Source: Protonemura montana
Lineage: Eukaryota > Arthropoda > Insecta > Plecoptera > Nemouridae
NCBI GenBank assembly: GCA_947568835.1
Contig: OX387604.1
Coordinates: forward strand, 2,336,001 to 2,400,000
Length of the DNA stretch: 64,000 nt
Direction of reading: 5' to 3'
Shown here: piece by piece, positions 27,201-39,783 of the stretch
Position numbering within the stretch: the first letter of the stretch is position 1
How the letters are laid out: every line of letters starts with the position of its first letter
Program-made: the position numbers and the translations under genes
The notes under the pieces: model-generated
What the model was told of the DNA's origin: nothing
What the model saw: the letters and a program-made list of their open reading frames with translations, nothing else
Databases searched by the model: none

Positions 27201-28306
27201 GTGCCCAGTTGGTTGGGTCCGGCTGGACCAGCTTGGGACGCTAGGGTCCGCTTGGAAGGATCGGCTTTGGGCACAGAGGACTGGCGCTGGCATCGCAATC
27301 GTTTCATCTCATTGTGTCAAAGATGACGAGACGGATTACGAGATATAGAAAAGAATCACACAGCTATCGAGGATGCTTCGCATGACTCGTATTTATTCCA
27401 CGCCTTCTGTTCTCTTACATAGCCTATTACCAGTTATAACTTACAACACTCCGAATTAAAAAAGTTAATATTTTATATGAATTTTGAATGCTAAGAAAAG
27501 CTTGTTTTTGATTTGTATTGTGTTTGAGATTTGAATTAATTAGCTATGTTTGTTGCTGTGTCGTGGTTACCATAGTGAGATTTATTATTTTGTTCGATGT
27601 TCTTTTGCTGTCTTGTACGAATCTTAAATGCTGTTTCCCATCAGAAACTTATAGCGCATTTTCCGGTCCTAACGACACATAAAATGATCCAAATGTAATG
27701 TCCCAAAGAATGTTCCTGAGAGTGGCACTCTTAGCGATGGGACGGGTCACAAGTCACAAGTCACAGTCGACTCACATGGCTGGGATTATGTATACGAAAT
27801 AATAAATCATTTATTTGATAAATGCTGACATGATAGCTATTTTTTTGCATAAAAATAAGGAAAATTTTTACTTTCACTAGCTTATATAGGTAAAGCTTAT
27901 CTTAAATTCGGTGGTTTTCAAGAAGGTGCTTCAAAATGTATAAATAAATCGTAAAATTTGTTATTCATAATCTTAACCTTATACGAAGTAAATTCATCTT
28001 GAAATTTCTTTTAAAATAAATATGTGGCAGCTGGTGGCTCTTTAAAGAGGATTTCTTGAAAAATAAAGATTTTAGACAAATTGACGTATTTTACATTATG
28101 ATGCACTATGTTGGGAATGTAATACCTACCATCACCATCATGTTTTATCATCTGTTTGACTTTTGACTTCGAGACAAGTCAAAATATCATTCGACGAACT
28201 GACGATGCATATTCGAGTGCATAATTCTACCTCAAGTCAACCTGGTATTCAGCAAATCAGCATGCACTTTTGATGGCTGCATTTTTGTTTATAGGGTGGT
28301 GATGTG
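24217..28306. other. pb intron 2 segment, no gene recognised
   Basis: AT-rich DNA with GC-richer islands at about 24950-25070, 25650-25760 and 27110-27300. The islands contain short open frames (for example 25657-25947 plus strand) without recognisable domains. A direct repeat of CACAAGT lies at about 27746-27764, and a purine-rich strand run at about 26400-26460. Some islands could be remnants of inserted elements, but no terminal repeats or transposase motifs were found. Confidence 0.4.
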
Positions 28307-28330
28307 GGTGGGGGAGGGGGGGGGGGCGCG
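28307..28330. repeat. G-rich tract with G11
   Basis: GGGGGAGGGG-type run with eleven consecutive G at 28316-28326. Confidence 0.8.
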
Positions 28331-29165
28331 TCGGCAAATGTCAGTGTTAAGTGATATTCATTTCTCACATTTCATATCGTAGATGTCGTTAGCGTCTTCT
28401 CAGTTGACATATTTTCTTATACCAGTATTTTGAAAAATATGGCAATCTGATCCAACGTGGACTGAGGAATATTACACTTTTTTCATATTTCTTTCGCATA
28501 GTTCAAGTGTTTTTTTTTCTTCTTAGGGTTTGGTTCCAAATTGAAGATGGACTCAGGCAAAGTGGCCGAATCATTTATAATACAAAAATATTGATTTTAT
28601 TGTACAGTCCATGATTAATAATAAAAGCAATGGATCAAGTCGACTGAATTGTGTACCGTATATTTTTGGCTCAAATTGAAGGAGTGGCCATAACCTTCTT
28701 TCGTTGTTAGGAACATTGAAATATATTATGTTTAGGGCAATATCATTCTATCATCATTTTTTCCTTAATGTTTTAGTCATTTCGTCGCAATTTCTCTTCG
28801 TATACTTACTCTTCGATGCTATGCTATATAATATCATATAATATACAAGAATACGCACACTTCAGAAAATATCTGTCTTCCCAAGAATGTCACCCTCCAT
28901 GCCTTGAAGTTGCACCAAGATGCTCTCGACATTTTAGGGCTATTTGTTCGCCGTTTCTTATGTCCATTTTTTCATCTGCCTATTTTTTTTTTTCATAGCA
29001 AGAATCTTGAGAAGGCTCGTTTATATTAAAACTGAAATGTCTACGTCACAATGGTGAACATGTGCCTCACTGCCATCGCATCAAACTCAAATGCTAATGT
29101 CATTGTCATCTTCTTGTGCTTTTAGTTCACCCAGAGAACGCAAAAATGTCGCAAAGACTAGCAGA
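28331..29165. other. pb intron 2 segment, nothing recognised
   Basis: AT-rich, with no convincing frame, RNA gene or repeat before the large 16-bp array. Confidence 0.5.
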
Positions 29166-30580
29166 GCTGGGTGGTTGGATAGCTGGGTGGTGGGATAGCT
29201 GGCTGGTGGGATAGCTGGCTGGTGGGATAGCTGGGTGGTTGGATAGCTGGATGGTGGGATAGCTGGCTGGTTGGATAGCTGGGTGGTTGGATAGCTGGGT
29301 GGTGGGATAGCTGGGTGGTTGGATAGCTGGGTGGTTGGATAGCTGGGTGGTGGGATAGCTGGCTGGTGGGATAGCTGGCTGGTGGGATAGCTGGGTGGTT
29401 GGATAGCTGGGTGGTGGGATAGCTGGGTGGTTGGATAGCTGGGTGGTTGGATAGCTGGGTGGTTGGATAGCTGGGTGGTTGGATAGCTGGGTGGTTGGAT
29501 AGCTGGCTGGTTGGATAGCTGGCTGGTTGGATAGCTGGCTGGTGGGATAGCTGGATGGTGGGATAGCTGGGTGGTTGGATAGCTGGGTGGTTGGATAGCT
29601 GGGTGGTTGGATAGCTGGGTGGGTGGATAGCTGGGTGGTTGGATAGCTGGGTGGTTGGATAGCTGGGTGGTTGGATAGCTGGGTGGTTGGATAGCTGGGT
29701 GGTTGGATAGCTGGCTGGTTGGATAGCTGGGTGGTTGGATAGCTGGCTGGTTGGATAGCTGGGTGGTTGGATAGCTGGCTGGTTGGATAGCTGGGTGGTT
29801 GGATAGCTGGCTGGTTGGATAGCTGGCTGGTTGGATAGCTGGCTGGTGGGATAGCTGGCTAGTGGGATAGCTGGCTGGTGGGATAGCTGGGTGGTTGGAT
29901 AGCTGGGTGGTTGGATAGCTGGGTAGTTGGATAGCTGGCTAGTGGGATAGCTGGGTGGTGGGATAGCTGGGTGGTTGGATAGCTGGCTGGTTGGATAGCT
30001 GGCTGGTGGGATAGCTGGGTGGTTGGATAGCTGGCTGGTTGGATAGCTGGCTGGTGGGATAGCTGGGTGGTTGGATAGCTGGCTGGTTGGATAGCTGGCT
30101 GGTTGGATAGCTGGCTGGTTGGATAGCTGGGTGGTTGGATAGCTGGCTGGTTGGATAGCTGGCTGGTGGGATAGCTGGGTGGTTGGATAGCTGGGTGGTT
30201 GGATAGCTGGGTGGTTGGATAGCTGGCTGGTTGGATAGCTGGCTAGTTGGATAGCTGGGTGGTTGGATAGCTGGGTGGTGGGATAGCTGGGTGGTTGGAT
30301 AGCTGGGTGGTTGGATAGCTGGCTGGTGGGATAGCTGGCTGGTTGGATAGCTGGCTGGTTGGATAGCTGGCTGGTTGGATAGCTGGGTGGTTGGATAGCT
30401 GGGTGGTTGGATAGCTGGCTGGTTGGATAGCTGGGTGGTTGGATAGCTGGCTGGTTGGATAGCTGGCTGGTGGGATAGCTGGCTGGTGGGATAGCTGGGT
30501 GGTTGGATAGCTGGGTGGTTGGATAGCTGGGTGGTTGGATAGCTGGCTGGTTGGATAGCTGGCTGGTTAGTTGGCTGGGT
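29166..30580. repeat. 16-bp minisatellite, 87 copies
   Basis: The core GGATAGCTGG occurs at exact 16-bp steps from 29177 to 30553 (86 intervals; every position I checked was in register), so there is no net indel. The consensus is GGATAGCTGGSTGGKT/K: nearly all variation is G or C at one site and T or G at another, with occasional singletons. A stop-free minus frame runs about 500 codons (Pro/Ser/Gln/Tyr-rich, 16-residue period) because the unit has no stop in any phase on that strand. Substitutions are freely amino-acid-changing, so coding is unlikely. G-rich spacing (GG.GGG.GG.GG) on the plus strand could support two-tier G-quadruplexes. Confidence 0.97.
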
Positions 30581-33500
30581 AACTGGTTGGCTGGATGGGT
30601 AGGCAATAGAAGTGCTATGTACTTGAAGCTTCTACGCAAGTGACAAAATATGCCTGTTTTATTCAAATCTGTCCATCTTCAGTTGATCACGAAGTGATTA
30701 TAATTTAATATCTGAAAGTTCAGATGCTCAGACGCACAGGTTTAACTTTTTTTAAGCTAGTTGATTGACCAATAACTGAGTGTCTGTGATGGTGCCAAAA
30801 TTGACCAAATTTGCTCTAAAATAAAACTGAGTTTGGCTCTTTGCTTGCGTGAAAAATAGAGCTGACAATTTACTTTCTTATCTTCCGGATCATTGTTATT
30901 GCATGCTCATGGATCTACTTGAAGTTGGTCACACTGATAAAACTGAGTTTCATGTTTAATTATAAAAACATATTAAAAGAAAAAAATTTATAATCAAACT
31001 CGGAGTATGTAACACCTCAGAACTCAAGTAATTATATAGTATTATAGTATATTGCATCTCTTCTCAGGTCTCGGATCTAATAAAGGTATTATGCATTCTA
31101 CAGCGGTATCAGATAAATGTAATTAGAGCTACAAGCGTAAGGTGAAAAAATTGACTGAAGAAGAGCTACCATTAGACATCTTTCTCATTTTTCTTACACA
31201 ATAATGAATCAGATAAGACGACAATTACAGGTACTGTGTTACCTGCGTGGAGCATTTCTTTATCATTGTCGACTGGTCGATCTTGAAAGGACTCAGCGAG
31301 ATGGAAATAAGAAACAACAAAGCTTGCATGATGTTTTAATTAATGATCCAATTCATTAATTTTATTGACATTTTTTTTTTTTTTTCGAAGACAAGAAAAC
31401 AAACTATTTTACAAAAAACGCAGAGATTTTCAATTCACTTTAACTAACTACCGCAAGCTAAGATGATAACCTCTTGTCAAGTCCATTAAGATAGTTTTCA
31501 TTTTCTTAATTTCTGTTGCCTATGCATTTGTCTATGAGTGTATCCATCCCTTACAGGGAAAGCATCACCACATTATTTCTAGCCACTAGCCCATGAGCAT
31601 CTTAAGAAAGGCAGGTAGCTAGCACGACAGAAAACACTTTCTGCATTATCATTGCTTTAAAATACGTGCAGTCGTGAGCCAGGGAGCTATGGGAAACTGA
31701 ATACCATTTTATTTATTACTATTTTTTCTTCCTCTACCTTCCTTTCCAATGTCGAGATACAGCTTTTTTAATTACACCTCCGTTGCCGAAGTTACCTTAT
31801 CTAACTATTGGTACCCAAATCATGTTCACTATTTTAGCTTTTGCCAGCGATGATGTCATTAAAGAACTATGTTGTTCTGTTCTTAAATCGCATTCATTTT
31901 TTTTCTGAACCCACAAAAATTCCTTCCTTTGCTAGTAAAGCTGTTTATTACTCATAAGAGCATTGGTGTATATCAGGTTTGCTGTGTTTGCCACGAGAAA
32001 TTGTGAAATTATGTTTTGAGTCGATTACTTATTCCTAATACCAAGCTACAATTACATCACGTCACTGCTGATGGCAGTTTAGAGCTGAAAAAAAATATTA
32101 TTTAAATTAGCCATTGACGGCAATCGCCCAAATTTCCTCTAAGGCAACCTAATTTCTTGTATATTTCTCATATTCGCTTCACAAAATTATGCCTACTCCG
32201 TTCGAGACATGTTAAACAACAAGACTTAGACATTGATGCAAATTCTATGCTGAGCTGTTCGAGGTTTCGGTGAACGTTGAAAGGCTGGGTGTGGGGGTGT
32301 AATGGAAAGAGGTGGGAGGAGAGGTTGGAGTGTTTCTTCATTCATCATTCATCAGCATGGCTCTTTTTTTCTCCAGCTTCAATTATCGAGTCATTTCCCA
32401 TCAGCCCTCGCTCTAAGCAAATCAATACCTAAAACTACCCTTAAAATAACTACCCCTTATGCACACCCTCAAGCAACCTTTTAAACAAATTACCCCTCAG
32501 CAAAGCTCTTTAGAGTAATGATATTATACAAGTGTGGTAAGGCCCGGCCCAGAGCGGAGGCCAATGCGGTCGCGGCTTCGATACAATCTTCAGATTAATC
32601 GGAGGAGGTGGGTGGCTAACAATTTGAAACGTTCCTGATTTGATTTGAAGGTGAATTACAAATTATCGTTCATCTTTTCGTGTTTATTTCATTGTATATA
32701 ATTAGTAATTTTTATCAAGGATCAGGAAGTACGTTGAGTTGATCAAAATGATCGTAGTTCTCAAAGTAAGTATTACAACCTTCTGAAGATATGCCCATGG
32801 GCGTATACCTCGCAAATAGCATGATAATATACGCATGCAAGGAAAATCAGCTGGAAACGCATCAAGTGAAAACCCTTTTCTTGCATCACAAACTCTTGCA
32901 TGTCCATGGCGATGAAGGCTCCGTTAAGATTATATCGCTTCGCTGTGTTCAATGTATATTTCTGTGCACAGAGTTCTAAGTACTAAGTACTGAGCTCTGG
33001 CCACGGACTAGGTACGTTTTAAAAGAGCAAGTTGTTGGACAGGCACGAGTGAGCGAGCAAGACGCTCTGGTGGCAGCAGCCTAGGGTTCTACTCTGGCCG
33101 CAAGGAGGAGGGATCGCCCGAAATCTACCACGGCACGCGAAACTGTGATTTTGTATTTTGGGAATTAAATTCGGCAATAAAGTAAATTACGGTGTATCAG
33201 TCACGGAGTGCTTGGGAACTCTGAATATGAAATATTTCCTGAGGAATATTAAGTGAAATACTGAAATGCTTATTCGACAAACAAAATGGCTGTAAGGTTC
33301 ACAAAAAGTATACGTCAACGCCGATGATTGTGTTGTGATTTATATGACTAAGTACAGGATTATCAATATCTTTATTATGTAACTAGTTTAAATATTTTTG
33401 TGGGTGAATGTGACACGTATGCGGTGGAAAATAGGAATACAAAGGTAAGAAAAGTGATGTGTTTTGATAAGGTTTTCCACGCGTGTTTCCCGAGCGTTGC

Positions 33501-36500
33501 TTTGTGTAGCGCGGCTGCGGCGACGCTAAGATCGTGTAACCTATTATTATTTTTACATTAGCGGTCAAAGCAAAGACTGAGAAAAAGTTAGCTTTGTGTA
33601 ATTATATCGTAGAATAAAGTAGGACAACTCGGCATTTCGTGTCGAAGAAAAATCTTTCTGGTTTTCAACTTTCAAGTAAAAAAGATTCGTGTTGGAATTG
33701 ATGGGGCATGTCAAACGGCCTGATTTTTCATGAAAATTGGAAGGGCCGGTCTAATGTGTCTTCCGGTTGAAATGCTGACCTCCACCTCATAGCGAAAACA
33801 AAAGAATCCGCTCACTACTGCCATGGTGATTAAACATTTGTGCATTTCAATGATGCCATTTGCAAACTCGGGTTTTTTTTTCAATAATTAAAACAGAGAT
33901 AATGAATTGGTAGGAAATTTCTAGGAATAGAATATTTTGATTGAATTGTGTATCACACAAAGTATGAGCTCTTCATATTAAATTAACCAATATTACGTAG
34001 ATATAGATATAGATATAGGTTCACCTATAGGAAATGCAAATTTTCATCGTTGTTTAATAAAGATTTCGTTCCCTAGAGCGGTAAGCGCAGCGTGGTCGCC
34101 CAGTTCTCCGCATCGTGGAAAACGTAATCAAATTCAAATATCGGCAGAACGAAATTCGTGCCAGTGTCGAGAAAATTCTATTTTAAAAAGTGCACATCCG
34201 TTATTATGAAAAATTCTAAACTGTTTTCTCTCCGATAGCTGGGGGTAAAAAAATGTGATATGGGATACACTGAGCAAAAACATCGTGAACATGAAATCAT
34301 TTTTGAATGAATCGAATTCTCATTAGAACGTAGATGTGTGGTACATTTGACGACATAAAACCAATTACATGAGCATTCAGAATTATTGCTAAAGCCCCTG
34401 ACATATTTTTTCTGCTACACAGGAAAAAAAAATATATATATACACACATTTATTGAAGAGTAATAAAATACGGAATACTTCACTGATTCTATAAATGTAA
34501 TAAAATATAGCTTACTGATTATGGTTGTGATGTATAATAAAAAATCCGTAATTGGAACAATCGTTTTGTAACCCACAGCTATATGATATATGCAATTCAA
34601 ATTTCTCCCTGCAATTATCAGACAAGAAAGTTCCCACTTTCTAGCTTTCGATATAGTGAAATATATCAATCTTAAAATCTGATAAAACGTTTTAATACTA
34701 ACCACCCTAAAAACTGTAGCACTAGCAGTTTCACTGTTATGTCTACCATATGAAACTAACAGCCAATGAAGTCCAATATGGCCTCTGGTATAATCATTCT
34801 GCAACGAATTCACACATAGAATGCAATCTACCAAATAACTAGTGTTATCAGCTGGCATGCAAAGATAACTAGGCTTTCTGCGGAATTTACCCGTTCATGT
34901 GTGTGGCATTAAGTTCAAACTTATGTCCAATTTCTTTGCCTTAGGAGCTAGTTTTTAGCGGCAGGAACTGATTAATAGAAATGGATGTCTGACATTTTTT
35001 CTAAGAATTGTATTTTAAAGTAGCTGATACTGTTTAGGTTTTTGATATGCATAAATTGTGTAGATACAGATAAATTACATGTAAATAGAGGAACTGATAG
35101 TACCTATATTCTTTTCTTTTATCAGAGTATTGTAGGTTTATACAGGCAATATTTAATTTAATAACTTAAGAAATAATTGTGATTGATCGTACTGCATTTC
35201 ACGAAATTCCTGTGAAAACCGGGACATTTCTCGCAATTAGATCAACCAATAAAAAACTGGAAATTCCTTCTGTAATTTCACAGAGTGTTATCATACCTAA
35301 CTTTTAATAATTTCACATTTTGGCATTATTCGTTTTGGCATTATTTGCAAAGGCGTCTGTGAAATGAAATGTGCACCTTTATGTCATCGTCCATGAGTTG
35401 TATCATGATAAACTATCCATCTTCCTGAAACTGTTGCCTGCCCTTCATGTGGTATTTTTGGTTTGCGCTTGTTTGCCAGTTTTTGCACCACGTCGAAACT
35501 AAAACTGCGAATATTTGAAATCTCATTATCAGTCGAACAGCAACATTGGTTACAGCGCTTGATCTATGAGGGACTCCTTGCTGGAACAACGGGTACTACC
35601 TAGTTTGCACAACAGAACGGTCAAACGTGCATACGCGAAATGCTTTGTAATGCGGGTCGAGTCTCGTGACATGCCTGAAAATGAAATTGTTATAAACTTA
35701 AGGACTGTGAGAAATCGTGGTGCCAACTAACTTTTCAAGGGAGGCAATTTCTCCGAAGGAGAAAATCTAGTGTTTAAATGATCTAGTGGAACTCATGAGC
35801 TGTAAGGGGTAGAGCGGTTGGTGGCTTTAAAGTTCTGTATTTTGCTATAATCAGTATATATCCAAATAATTAACTTAGACGGCATCATTTTCCCCTTTTT
35901 AGCCCAATACAAACAATGAAATTAAGTGAAATATATCCAAAAGGGTTTGTCTCAAGAATGTTCAAAAAGTAGTGTTAAACACTGCTTTTACCATCTTTAA
36001 AAAGCGTATAAATAATGGCATTCAGAGATTGTCGTGCATGAGAAACGAATGCTTGGTCCAAAGAACTCAGAACTTGGTTTGAATGCGTTCCTTCAAAATG
36101 TTGTTCCTGGTGTACCTATTACATGTTTCGGTACATTACATGATAAGCAATTGGAGAAGGAAATTTCAAAGAAGTGTCAAGAAAAAACAGTTTGAAAATG
36201 AGTCGAATGCTAAAAGAAAAAGAAAAGTTAATTTAGGTACCCTTGTTGCTTAGGTTTTTGGGCGTTCTTGAAAGACTCGACAATACGATAAAATTACTTT
36301 GACCATTACTTTCAGTTGCTAACCGACTCATGGTTCTAGATGATTACGTCTAATTGGCGTCCAATTATTAAACACCAACCGCAAGAAGAATATTTCAGTT
36401 TTATGTTATTCTAGTAGAAACAGTTCCGTGTACATTTTTTACTTTAAAATACTACCAAGTCACTTATTTTGATTTATGATCGTATACTTATCGAAATAGT

Positions 36501-36960
36501 GATATTTTATACGAAATTTGACGGTAGTCGGTATCCATGCAAATAATATCTCTTTTTATGCGAGGTATTGCCTCCAACTGATATGATACTTTTCCTGCAG
36601 AACCGTGTGAGGTGGCACTAGTAATTATCAATATTTAATACACTTTTCAGTAACCGATCGGAGTTCCACAAGGACTGATCCATGGCCATCTTTCAAGTCC
36701 GGGCCTCTAGGATCAACGCTATATTAAACCCTAGCAAAACATATCTCTGTGATCTGTGTTCACAAAAAGTTGTTACTTATCTCGATAAACGTTTTAATTT
36801 TTCAGTATTATGAAGTATTTTCTATAAATCTACCACGCAAAGAAATCGTTTCTGTATAAGTATGGTTTACCTTCAATTTGGCATGCATCTTCGAAAGGAG
36901 TTACTGGAGCTTTCTTAATTGTGTGCTGATTACCAGCTCGAGCCTCTCTCCCTAATATTG
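30581..36960. other. pb intron 2 segment, nothing recognised
   Basis: AT-rich intron without a recognisable gene. Minor features: degraded copies of the array motif at 30581-30602 (GGTTAGTTGGCTGGGTAACT), a T-run near 31372-31386, a short (GATATA)n at about 33998-34018, and less AT-rich sequence near 33000-33140 with no interpretable frame. Confidence 0.5.
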
Positions 36961-36972
36961 GGCTGAGAGTTT

Positions 36973-37037
36973 GGGATGGGTGGATGGGTGGCAGGGTGGC
37001 AGGGTGGGTGAGTGGGTGGGAGGGTGGTTGGGTGGCT
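36973..37037 (+). repeat. GGGTGG-rich tract, potential G-quadruplex
   Basis: Degenerate GGGTGG/GGGTGGCA repeat containing more than eight GGG runs separated by one to six bases, satisfying the usual G3+N1-7 four-run pattern several times over. On the minus strand it gives a Pro/His/Ser-rich spurious frame. Confidence 0.7.
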
Positions 37038-39566
37038 TGTTGAAGGGGCTGATGCCGTAGTAGGGGGTGGAAGACGGAGGAGGGGGGTAGTTGGCAGCGT
37101 AAGTCACTCTGATGTTAAGTGCTGGCTGATAAGTTAACCTCCGTTTGATAACACACACACAGGAAGGAAGGAAAACATCTAGTCTAAGACGTTCTCCATC
37201 TACTGAAATCAACACAGCCTGCAGAGTATAATAATATATTATATCAAATATAGTTCTCTTCGTAAAGGACACGCTGATGGGTATTTTGCTCTTCGCATTG
37301 AGGTGATTTCTAAATTAAAATCTGATTATTTTACTCTAAATTTGAAAAAAATTCGGGGATGCGAGATATCTGAAATGTAGATTATTGTCTCTTCTTTGCG
37401 TTATGCTTCATTGCTAAAATCCCTAGAAGCATTAAATTATCTATAATGCGGCATAATAATTCTTCTCAAATCGCCATCTGGATTGAATTTTGGTTCTGTG
37501 CCCATAGATCTGGGTTTTATAGTTTCTGCAAAACAGCTAGGGTCTAATTTCGATGCAAATTTTTCCCCAAAACAAAAGTAAAGTAAAAATGAATTTTTCT
37601 TTTACGCAATGTCACACAATTTAGTAAGTAGGTACGTTTTTTGCGTGGCCTAGTTGGTACATAGCCGAGAAACTCCAAGGAGTGCGGGAGATTGCAATTT
37701 CCAACAAAGGTCTCAGCACGAGCAAGAGAGAAATGCAGAGGGAGAAGGATTAGGTGTTGAAGCTATCTCTAATTTGCTATGGATTTAGTCTTCGAAGGAT
37801 CCCTTAAATTGGATATGCCATCTCGCTAGAACTCAACAAGACAGACGAATTCAAGAACGAGCCAAATCCCGGTTTAAGATAGTCTTCTACTTCTTTTTCT
37901 TCGTTCCTCGTTCTTCTGCTTATCAGTAGGAGCGTAAAATTCAACTTGGTTCCTGGCTCGCTGGCAATCGGCAACCGGCAACCGCCAACATGGATGCAGG
38001 GGCAACGAGGATACGAGCCGCTAGCCAATCATAAACAACGCGTTTTCTTTCTAGTTTATTTGTGTTGGGACGATTTATTAATTGGAACGATTTCAGATTT
38101 TGTTTATGCTGTATGGTTAGATTATCCAAAATGTCCATATTTTGGATCAAGCATGGCATTTAAAACACGCTATCGCGACGTTCATGAAAGAACCAATCAC
38201 GTTCGCTTATATGTTCAAGGTGATACATTTTTTAATTGTGCAAATTAAAACAAAATAATCTGTAAATATTATATTTACAGAATAGCAGTGTAATAATTAC
38301 AGACTAGCTCGCCGCGATTAATAAATAATTAATATTTTACAACACAACTAAATCCCGTCAATATACTGCGATGGGTGAAATAAGCGGAATATGATAAATT
38401 TTGTTGATTCCATTTATTTGGATTAATTATATAATCAAATGTTGCGGAACGAAACTAAAAAAAAAAAAATTGTATTTCATTATCGTCCGAGCGAAGGCAA
38501 TCAAGCTCACGAACTCCATCATCCTCTAAAATAACTTGCCCACCATTTAAAATTTCACATTGTTTAATCGATTTTGCAAACAAACATTAACAATGCGCTT
38601 TTTTATGTTTTAACCTAAAAAAAGCACTGCTTTAGAGCAGTGAATAAGAAACATGCAAAGTACACAAATCCTATCCTTTCCAATGTCCTAAGGTATGGCA
38701 GTCGCTTTACTATCGGCTATCAGTAAAGATGTTACGATATGTTAAGTAAGGAAAGCTGGGTATTATCTGAGAAGATCACAACCACTAGCTACCGTAAGGT
38801 TAACGTGTTAAACGCCTTTGGTCTGGTAATAAATGCTTCGCTAATCACTAAACACTTGTTGGGGAAGATGGAGTACTTTGCGGTGAGTTAAACAAATACT
38901 CAACGCGGTCTGTGTGAAGGGAAAGGGGGTGAGAGGGACAATAATTCACGTGCTATGGAGTAGACCCGGGACCCCCCTTGGTGCGAAATTGCCCATGTCC
39001 TGACAGCCTATCTAGCCCATTCAGTGTAGTTCTACGGCGAGACACAAGACGGAATGGGGCAAGCAGAACTGACCCAATGTTTTCGTCGTCGATAACATTG
39101 CTGTGATTAGGTTCGATAAATATATCAAACTGTCAAACGTAGAATACAAAGAAGTTTTAGGTGTAGATTTTTTGAAATAATCCCGCTCGTTTTAATGTTT
39201 TTAAATAATTTTGTTTTGTAGAAAAAAATGCTCGTGACTAATATAATAACGTGATATTTTTATATTAGAATGACAACGTTGTCGAATAGCAGTTCGATAT
39301 TTTAAAGTATTTAAACGATTCTAAGATTGGCATAATATAGCAAAAACATTTGAAAAGAATGCTGGAGCAGTTTAGGGAGCAATAAATTCTCGGCTCACTT
39401 TCTCCCCTTTCCTCTAACTGGCAGCTTGACAGCGAATCAAGATGTATCGAGTGTGAGAACTGACCCCACCGTCCCAATTCATCCCAATCCGTCCCAACCA
39501 GTCCGAACCCGTCCCCGTTACCCCACAGCATTGCTAGCCACATTCACATCCTGTTACCCAATGTCC
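37038..39566. other. pb intron 2 segment, no gene recognised
   Basis: No recognisable gene. A plus-strand frame of 100 codons ending at 38248 was examined and shows no known domain. Within this stretch, 38260-38280 is a perfect 21-nt palindrome (arms CTGTAAATAT and ATATTTACAG around a single T), and an A-run lies at about 38458-38469. Confidence 0.4.
38260..38280. other. Perfect AT-rich palindrome
   Basis: Arms CTGTAAATAT and ATATTTACAG flank one T. It begins 12 bp after the end of a 100-codon open frame of unknown nature. It could be a hairpin or dyad binding site; no terminal-repeat partner of a transposon was found. Confidence 0.6.
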
Positions 39567-39783
39567 ATCATCCATCGTCCATCGTCCATCATCCATCGTC
39601 CATCGTCCATCGTCCATCGTCCATCGTCCATCGTCCATCGTCCATCGTCCATCGTCCATCATCCATCGTCCATCGTCCATCGTCCATCGTCCATCGTCCA
39701 TCGTCCATCATCCATCGTCCATCGTCCATCGTCCATCATCCATCGTCCATCGTCCATCGTCCATCGTCCATCGTCCATCGTCC
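39567..39783. repeat. Heptamer array ATCRTCC, 31 copies
   Basis: Exactly 217 bp of ATCGTCC with interspersed ATCATCC units, no indel. It is open in one plus frame (HRPSSIV seven-residue period) and one minus frame. The heptamer does not match insect telomeric TTAGG or other known telomere repeats. Confidence 0.97.

Noticed and set aside
29158..30666. 500-codon Pro/Ser/Gln-rich frame on the minus strand
   Set aside because: Explained by a 16-bp unit without stops in any phase on that strand; variation ignores codon positions.
37640..37720. tRNA-like segment GCCTAGTTGG...
   Set aside because: Resembles a B-box-like phrase only; no cloverleaf arms could be paired.
37946..38248. 100-codon plus-strand frame followed by a palindrome, considered as a transposon remnant
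   Set aside because: No transposase motif, terminal inverted repeat pair or target-site duplication could be found.
39567..39783. Interstitial telomere
   Set aside because: The heptamer ATCRTCC does not correspond to TTAGG or any telomeric repeat known to me.
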